Shown here piece by piece: positions 56,909 to 64,000 of a DNA stretch of 64,000 nucleotides. Under the pieces are notes generated by a model. That model saw nothing but the letters and a program-made list of their open reading frames with translations, had not been told where the DNA came from and searched no databases. The position numbers and the translations under genes were made by a program. The DNA is from Massilibacillus massiliensis (GTDB taxonomy: Bacteria > Bacillota > Negativicutes > FLKF01): contig NZ_LT575483.1 of the NCBI RefSeq assembly GCF_900086705.1, positions 683,166 through 747,165 on the forward strand, in the 5' to 3' direction. Numbering within the stretch: the stretch's first letter is position 1; each line of letters opens with the position of its first letter.

Positions 56909-57742
56909 TTATTTAATTAGTTCTTTTACGAAATTAGGTAATGCAAAACAGGCTTTTTGCACTGCTTCTGTATGATATCGCATTTCTAATCTCTGACGAT
57001 TCGTTAGATCTGCATCTTCTGGTTTATATTTTTTAGAACCAATCGTAAAGCAATGCATACCGCCCGGATAAATCGGTATATATGCCAGATACATATCATG
57101 TATAGGGAAAATAGACTTTACATCTTTGGCAATCTTTTTGATTAAAGGTTGATGATAAAATGGTGATTCAGTTTGTTGAACGAATAAACCATCTTCTTTC
57201 AAAGCTTTATGTACATTTTTATAAAACTCATGCGTAAATAAACCTTCTCCCGGACCGATTGGGTCAGAACAATCTACAATAATTACGTCATATTTATTTT
57301 CCGCTGCAGCCATATGTGCGATACCATCACCAATTTTAAGATCAAGTTTTGGATGATTTTCACGCATTGCCACACTAATTTCCGGCAAATATTTTTTTGC
57401 GGCCTCTACTACCATCCCGTCTATTTCAACCATTTCTACTTTTTCAACACTGTCGTGACGAACAACTTCACGTACAACACCACCATCGCCGCCGCCAATA
57501 ACAAGAACTTTCTTAGGATTTGGATGAATGTAAAGCGGCACATGACTAATCATTTCATGATAAACGAATTCTTCTGCGATGCTTGTTTGAAATACACCGT
57601 CTAATACCAGCATTCTGCCAAATTGATAAGAATCCACTACCGCAATGTCTTGAAATTCTGATTTGCCTGCAAATAAAGTTTCCTTTACGCGAGCTGTTAA
57701 ACCCAAATGTTCAGTTTGATTTTCAGTACACCACAATTGCAT
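56909..57742 (-). CDS. speE: Spermidine synthase
   Basis: 277 residues; transfers an aminopropyl group from decarboxylated SAM to putrescine. Motifs: YHEMISHVPLYIHPNPKKVLVIGGGDGG, VEIDGMVVEAAKKYLPE and VIIVDCSDPIGPG with the catalytic Asp region. The ATG at 57742 is 8 bp after GGAGG; a longer frame to 57757 would contain that site. It follows the ilv-leu operon by about 130 bp. Confidence 0.95.
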   Translation of the reverse strand: MQLWCTENQTEHLGLTARVKETLFAGKSEFQDIAVVDSYQFGRMLVLDGVFQTSIAEEFVYHEMISHVPLYIHPNPKKVLVIGGGDGGVVREVVRHDSVEKVEMVEIDGMVVEAAKKYLPEISVAMRENHPKLDLKIGDGIAHMAAAENKYDVIIVDCSDPIGPGEGLFTHEFYKNVHKALKEDGLFVQQTESPFYHQPLIKKIAKDVKSIFPIHDMYLAYIPIYPGGMHCFTIGSKKYKPEDADLTNRQRLEMRYHTEAVQKACFALPNFVKELIK

Positions 57743-57873
57743 AATTTCTACCTCCATAGATGAACAAACTTTATTCGACCAGGGTCTAGACCGTTACGCC
57801 CAGCTCCAAGTCGTCATAAGCAGCAACCACACGATTTGCTACAATAATATTCACTACTGTACTCTATTATCGT

Positions 57874-59541
57874 CTATAAGTCAACAAATTCATTAATTTC
57901 TGCACCAGCTTTTGTCATAGGTTTTACAAATTCATCGTCAACATTCATCACGATAACTTGTGGTGTATCACTTGCAAGTGCTGCCTGAAAAGCATTTTTA
58001 AAAGTTTCTGGTGTATCGACTGCCACACTATGAATGCCCAAACTCATCGCATACATCGCAAAATCCATACTTTTTGGTAACTCACAAGCAATATAGCGTT
58101 CTTTATAGAAAACCTTTTGCAATTGTTTTATCATGCCTAAACTATTGTTGTTAACGATAATAGAAATAATCGGTAAACCAAGTGTTGCAATTGTATAGTA
58201 CTCATTTCCCGTCATTTTAATACCACCATCACCGGCAATGTGAAGAATTCTTCTCCCGCGATCAGCAACAGCAATCTGTGCTCCCATTGCTGCCGGCAAA
58301 CCAAACCCCATCGTGCCAAGTCCTCCTGAAGTGATCCAGGTACGCGGTTTTGTCATCTTCAAGTGCTGCGCAGCCCACATCTGGTGCTGCCCAACATCTG
58401 TAACAACAGCAATATCATCTTCTTTTATCACCTCAGCAACATACTGCATTGCCCATGGCACATTTAAAGAGCTTTCATTATATATTAGTTCATACGTTTT
58501 TTCCCATGCTTCTATTGTATTCCACCATGCAGTGATCTCCCCTGCTGTGGTCATCTGCATCAAGGTCTGTAAAATCAGTTTCATATCTCCGGCAAGACCG
58601 ATACTGCTCATCACATTTTTATCGATTTCCGCTGGATCAATATCAATATGAATGACATGTTTATCTTTAGAATATTTATCACGATTGCCTGTTAAGCGAT
58701 CACCAAAACGACTGCCTACAGCAATGACAACATCTGCTTCAAAGACAGCATGATTGGCTACTTTTAAGCCATGCATTCCAGTCATCCCCAAGGACTGCTT
58801 ATGCGTTCTGGGAAAGCCACCAATTCCCATTAAGGTCGTTACAACTGGCAAATGACATTTTTCTGCAAAAGAAATGAGCGCATCACTTGCACAGGCGGAA
58901 ATTACACCGCCCCCTGCAACAATAACAGGTTTTTTTGCATCCTGAATGACCTTCGCAGCTTTTTGAATTAAATTTCCTAGTTCTCCATTGTGGTTTATCT
59001 TGGGGTAAACTTCAGTCACTTTACTTTCAAATTCTATGATTTCATTTAATATATCACGCGGGATATCAACAAGCACCGGCCCAGGTCTTCCGGAAGTGGC
59101 TACTTTAAAGGCCAATCTTATCGTTTGGCAAAGCTTACTCGCATCTTTGACTTGAAAATTATGCTTTGTGATTGGCATACTCACACCCATAATATCAATC
59201 TCTTGAAATGCATCGCGTCCCAAAAGAGCTGTTTCCACTTGTCCTGTGATTGCTACAACCGGCACAGAATCCATAAAAGCAGTTGCAAGACCTGTTACCA
59301 AATTTGTTGCACCTGGCCCGGAAGTAGCCATACAAACACCAACTTTTCCACTCGCGCGTGCATAACCATCTGCGGCATGTGCAGCACCTTGTTCATGAAA
59401 CGTCAGTACCTGCTGTATGTTCGATTCATCGTATAAAGCATTATACAGGGGTAATATCATTCCGCCAGGATAGCCAAAGACGGTATGAACACCCTGTTCT
59501 AATAGACATTTTACGACAGCCTTTGCACCTGTTATTTTCAT
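57874..59541 (-). CDS. ilvB: Acetolactate synthase, large subunit
   Basis: About 555 residues with the three TPP-enzyme domains. Catalytic Glu50 lies in TFHEQGAAHAADGYAR, and the TPP motif is AGDGGIKMTGNEY...NNNSLG. It makes acetolactate and acetohydroxybutyrate for valine, leucine and isoleucine. It starts at ATG 59541 after GGAGG. In this operon it is last and far from its small subunit ilvN, which is first. Confidence 0.94.
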   Translation of the reverse strand: MKITGAKAVVKCLLEQGVHTVFGYPGGMILPLYNALYDESNIQQVLTFHEQGAAHAADGYARASGKVGVCMATSGPGATNLVTGLATAFMDSVPVVAITGQVETALLGRDAFQEIDIMGVSMPITKHNFQVKDASKLCQTIRLAFKVATSGRPGPVLVDIPRDILNEIIEFESKVTEVYPKINHNGELGNLIQKAAKVIQDAKKPVIVAGGGVISACASDALISFAEKCHLPVVTTLMGIGGFPRTHKQSLGMTGMHGLKVANHAVFEADVVIAVGSRFGDRLTGNRDKYSKDKHVIHIDIDPAEIDKNVMSSIGLAGDMKLILQTLMQMTTAGEITAWWNTIEAWEKTYELIYNESSLNVPWAMQYVAEVIKEDDIAVVTDVGQHQMWAAQHLKMTKPRTWITSGGLGTMGFGLPAAMGAQIAVADRGRRILHIAGDGGIKMTGNEYYTIATLGLPIISIIVNNNSLGMIKQLQKVFYKERYIACELPKSMDFAMYAMSLGIHSVAVDTPETFKNAFQAALASDTPQVIVMNVDDEFVKPMTKAGAEINEFVDL

Positions 59542-59566
59542 GATGATTACCTCCATTTCGATATTT

Positions 59567-60634
59567 TTAAATACGTTCGGCGATCTTCTCTGCCATTTCT
59601 TCTGTTGTCACTTTTTTGAAACCAGCTCGATATAAATCCGCCGTACGATAGCCATCTTGCAATGCTTTTTCTACAGCTTTTTCAATATCTGCCGCGGCTT
59701 CTTCTTCCTGTAAAGAATATCTGAAAAGCATCGCAGCTGATAAAATTGTCCCGATCGGATTCGCAATACCAAGACCTGTGATATCTGGTGCGGAACCATG
59801 AATCGGCTCATAAAGGCTCGTCGATTCACCGATACTAGCAGATGGCATCATGCCAATAGACCCGCCAAGCACAGCTGCTTCATCACTAAGAATATCACCA
59901 AATAAATTTCCCGTCACAATAACATCAAAATTTTTCGGATGAATCGCGAGCTGCATCGCACAATTATCCACATACATATTAGACAGTTCTACATCTTGGT
60001 ATTCCTCGGCTACCTTTGCAGCAGTTCTCCGCCAAAGTCTAGAAGTTGCTAATACATTGGCCTTATCGACAGATGCCACTTTACCTTTGCGATTCTTTGC
60101 AGTTTCACAAGCGAGGCGAACAATACGATCTACTTCAGGAACACTGTAATTTTCTAAATCCCATGCACGTTCCGTACCATCCATGATTTCTGATTCACAC
60201 TTCTCCCCAAAATAAATACCACCGATTAACTCACGCACAATTACGATATCAATTCCACTGACAATTTCCTTTTTAAGCGGTGAATATTCTGCCAAAGCTT
60301 CTGGTACTTTTACCGGACGCAAGTTTGCATATAACCCGAGTGCTTTTCGTAAACCCAAAATTGCCTTTTCTGGACGAAGCGCCGGGTCAACACTGTCCCA
60401 TTTATCACCGCCCACGGCACCGAACAATACGCCGTCTGAACTTTTTGCAGCCTGAATCGTACTCTCTGGCAAGGGTGTTCCGTGTAAATCGTAAGCGGTT
60501 CCACCCGCATGATGTTTTTCAAACATCAGCTCTATCTGATGTTTTTGTGCAACCTTTTTCATAACAGCAACTGCAGCATTCGTTATTTCTTCGCCAATTC
60601 CATCACCAGGAATTACAACAATTTTTTTTGCCAT
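59567..60634 (-). CDS. leuB: 3-isopropylmalate dehydrogenase
   Basis: 355 residues, NAD-dependent oxidative decarboxylase of leucine synthesis. Motifs: VVIPGDGIGEEI, the substrate loop ending LRPVKVPEAL, SVDKANVLATSRLWR and PIHGSAPDITGLGIANPIGTI. It lies 1 bp after leuD. LeuB and tartrate or isocitrate relatives are separated by context. Confidence 0.95.
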   Translation of the reverse strand: MAKKIVVIPGDGIGEEITNAAVAVMKKVAQKHQIELMFEKHHAGGTAYDLHGTPLPESTIQAAKSSDGVLFGAVGGDKWDSVDPALRPEKAILGLRKALGLYANLRPVKVPEALAEYSPLKKEIVSGIDIVIVRELIGGIYFGEKCESEIMDGTERAWDLENYSVPEVDRIVRLACETAKNRKGKVASVDKANVLATSRLWRRTAAKVAEEYQDVELSNMYVDNCAMQLAIHPKNFDVIVTGNLFGDILSDEAAVLGGSIGMMPSASIGESTSLYEPIHGSAPDITGLGIANPIGTILSAAMLFRYSLQEEEAAADIEKAVEKALQDGYRTADLYRAGFKKVTTEEMAEKIAERI

Positions 60635-60635
60635 A

Positions 60636-61124
60636 TCACTTGGACTCCTTCACATAATTGACCAACCCACCCGCTTTGGCAATATCTTGTATAAAGCCTG
60701 GCAGAGGTTGTGCATAAAATACATCACCAGTCGTTAAGTTTTCAATTTTTCCAGCACTTACATCTATGCGAAGTTTATGTCCAGCTTGAATTTTTTCTAC
60801 ATCATCACCAATTTCCAAAAGAGGCAAGCCAATATTAATTCCATTACGATAAAAAATCCGTGCAAAATTTGCCGCCACGATCACCGGTACACCAGATGCT
60901 TTAATCGCTATCGGTGCGTGTTCACGCGAAGAACCACAACCAAAATTTTTACCGCCAACCATGATATCGCCTTCCACTACATTTGCTGCAAAAGTTTCAT
61001 CAATGTCTACCATACAATGAGCTGCCAATTCTTTTGGATCAAAAGAATTTAAATAACGAGCCGGAATAATTACATCGGTATCAATATTATCACCATAACG
61101 CCAAACTTTTCCTTCTAATGCCAT
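60636..61124 (-). CDS. leuD: 3-isopropylmalate dehydratase, small subunit
   Basis: 162 residues with GDNIDTDVIIPARYL near the start and GKNFGCGSSREHAPIAIKA, the swivelling domain of aconitase-type enzymes in its short, archaeal-like LeuD form. It works with LeuC. It is spaced 1 bp from both neighbours. Confidence 0.95.
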   Translation of the reverse strand: MALEGKVWRYGDNIDTDVIIPARYLNSFDPKELAAHCMVDIDETFAANVVEGDIMVGGKNFGCGSSREHAPIAIKASGVPVIVAANFARIFYRNGINIGLPLLEIGDDVEKIQAGHKLRIDVSAGKIENLTTGDVFYAQPLPGFIQDIAKAGGLVNYVKESK

Positions 61125-61125
61125 A

Positions 61126-62385
61126 TCACTTTACCTCCTCTGGAACTGCAATTTTCCCCATAATCGCACTTGCTGCCGCAACATGAGGCCCAGCCAAATA
61201 GACTTCACTATCCACATGCCCCATACGGCCTCTAAAATTACGGTTCGTCGTGGAAACACAACGTTCGCCTGCCGTCAAAATTCCCATATGCCCACCCATG
61301 CAAGGCCCGCAAGTAGGTGTACTTACCGCAGCTCCGGCATGGATCAGTGTTTCAATATATCCGGCTTTCATTGCATCCAAATATACTTGTTGACTGCCCG
61401 GAACAATAATGCAACGCACATCTTTATGCACCTGATGACCAGCTAAAATTTCCGCGGCATGTTTTAAATCTTCTAAACGACCATTCGTACAAGAACCAAT
61501 AACGACTTGATCAATTTTTATTTCTTCAATATCACAAACACGTTTCACATTTCCCGGCAGGTGCGGAAAAGCAACAACCGGTTTCAAATCTGAAAGATGG
61601 ATAACAACTTCTCTTGTGTACTTTGCATCTGTGTCCGGTGTCACAATTTCATACGCCGTTGTTACACGGTCTTTGATATATTCGATTGTTTTTTCATCTA
61701 CAGGAAAAATACCATTTTTACCACCAGCTTCAATCGCCATATTGGCAATCGTAAAACGATCTGTCATCGTCAAAGATGCAACGCCTTCACCAGCAAATTC
61801 TAAAGCCTGATATCTTGCACCATCCACACCAATCATACCGATTAAAGTTAAAATAACATCTTTCCCATTGATGCCTTTAGGCAGTTTACCCGTTAACGTT
61901 ACTTTTATCGTTTCAGGCACTTTAAACCAGCATTCCCCGGTTGCCAAGGCCACCCCAAGATCAGTTGTCCCTACACCAGTCGCAAATCCACCAAGTGCTC
62001 CATACGTACACGTATGTGAATCCGCACCAATTGTTAACAAACCAGGTGCGACCAGCCCCTTTTCCGGCAAAATTACGTGTTCAATCCCCATGCGTCCAAC
62101 TTCAAAATAATTTACGATATCATATTGTTTTGCAAAATCGCGCACTGCTTTTGTCATCGCAGCAGTTTTTATATCTTTATTTGGTGTAAAATGATCCGGC
62201 ACCAAAGCAATTTTGCTGCGATCAAAGACAGGCTTGCCGATTTTTTCAAATTCTTTAATTGCCGGTGGAGCTGTAATGTCATTGGCAAGCACCATATCTA
62301 ATTTGCAATTAATCAATTGTCCCGGCACAACAGAATCTAAGCCTGCATGTTTCGCCAAGATTTTTTCAGTCATATTCATTCCCAT
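61126..62385 (-). CDS. leuC: 3-isopropylmalate dehydratase, large subunit
   Basis: 419 residues from ATG 62385 (GGGGAGG, 7-bp spacing). The [4Fe-4S] cysteines are in VIGSCTNGR and [23 protein letters not shown] binds substrate. It isomerises isopropylmalate with LeuD. The small-plus-large pair is of the short, archaeal-type class. Confidence 0.95.
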   Translation of the reverse strand: MGMNMTEKILAKHAGLDSVVPGQLINCKLDMVLANDITAPPAIKEFEKIGKPVFDRSKIALVPDHFTPNKDIKTAAMTKAVRDFAKQYDIVNYFEVGRMGIEHVILPEKGLVAPGLLTIGADSHTCTYGALGGFATGVGTTDLGVALATGECWFKVPETIKVTLTGKLPKGINGKDVILTLIGMIGVDGARYQALEFAGEGVASLTMTDRFTIANMAIEAGGKNGIFPVDEKTIEYIKDRVTTAYEIVTPDTDAKYTREVVIHLSDLKPVVAFPHLPGNVKRVCDIEEIKIDQVVIGSCTNGRLEDLKHAAEILAGHQVHKDVRCIIVPGSQQVYLDAMKAGYIETLIHAGAAVSTPTCGPCMGGHMGILTAGERCVSTTNRNFRGRMGHVDSEVYLAGPHVAAASAIMGKIAVPEEVK

Positions 62386-62506
62386 ACAAAAGCCTCCCCA
62401 ATTTTTGCATCTATACACTAACTTTTAAATACACTTTATTCTTAAAAAAATGAGGATGCTGCCCAGCAACACCCCCATTTTCCTAACACATCTATAGCAA
62501 AAATGC

Positions 62507-64000
<1,494 letters not shown>

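Overview
The window looks like chromosome of a low-GC anaerobic Firmicute with two membranes (Negativicutes-like). This is an inference. Strong Shine-Dalgarno sites, many TTG/GTG starts, NiaR, PRD and PTS proteins and a Bacillus-type succinate dehydrogenase/fumarate reductase point to Firmicutes. A secreted coiled-coil plus beta-barrel porin points to an outer membrane. Oxygen-sensitive radical-SAM and Fe-S enzymes fit an anaerobe.

Layout. 0.3-4.3 kb: an AraC-type response regulator divergent from an acyltransferase-like protein and a 7-TM histidine kinase, a possible signalling module. 4.4-6.0 kb: a remnant element bounded by an 86-bp duplication of the 3' end of tRNA-Arg(TCT), carrying a three-gene DUF3990/DUF3791 operon. 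6.0-6.2 kb: tRNA-Arg and tRNA-Pro. 6.3-11.8 kb: a five-gene operon of a DUF6602 nuclease-like protein, a Cas10-like protein (no HD domain, AGDD in place of GGDD) and three RAMP proteins resembling Csm3, Csm4 and Csm5. No CRISPR array, Cas6, small subunit or Cas1/2 is visible; this is the best candidate for an undescribed system. 12.0-16.7 kb: fumarase and fumarate reductase operon. 17-21.5 kb: housekeeping genes (yfcE, rdgB, rph, cofE-like, murI, thioesterase). 22-24.4 kb: an orphan RNA candidate and a chemoreceptor.

24.4-50.4 kb: a large sulfated-glycan locus, all on the minus strand. It holds six sulfatases (five exported, one cytoplasmic), two sulfatase-maturating enzymes, a lactose/cellobiose-type PTS (one IIC, two near-identical IIB-IIA pairs), a GH1 6-phospho-glycosidase, a porin, a CHR transporter pair and a PRD activator. 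Five promoters share one architecture: a TTTCCT-N8-AGGAAA palindrome, 9 bp, a TTGTNN-like -35, 17 bp, and a TACAAT-like -10. They divide the locus into five operons that look like one regulon. The likely flow is outer-membrane entry by the porin, desulfation in the periplasm by formylglycine sulfatases, PTS uptake and phosphorylation, cytoplasmic hydrolysis, and perhaps sulfate movement by the CHR pair.

50.4-52.4 kb: a second decayed element beside tRNA-Arg(CCG), with a DUF4160/DUF2442 toxin-antitoxin-like pair and an internally deleted serine recombinase. 52.5-55.6 kb: zinc-ribbon protein, NiaP/NiaR niacin genes and tRNA-Val, -Glu, -Asn. 55.7-64 kb: aminopeptidase, spermidine synthase and a branched-chain amino acid operon (ilvN-ilvC-leuC-leuD-leuB-ilvB), with ilvN cut by the right edge.
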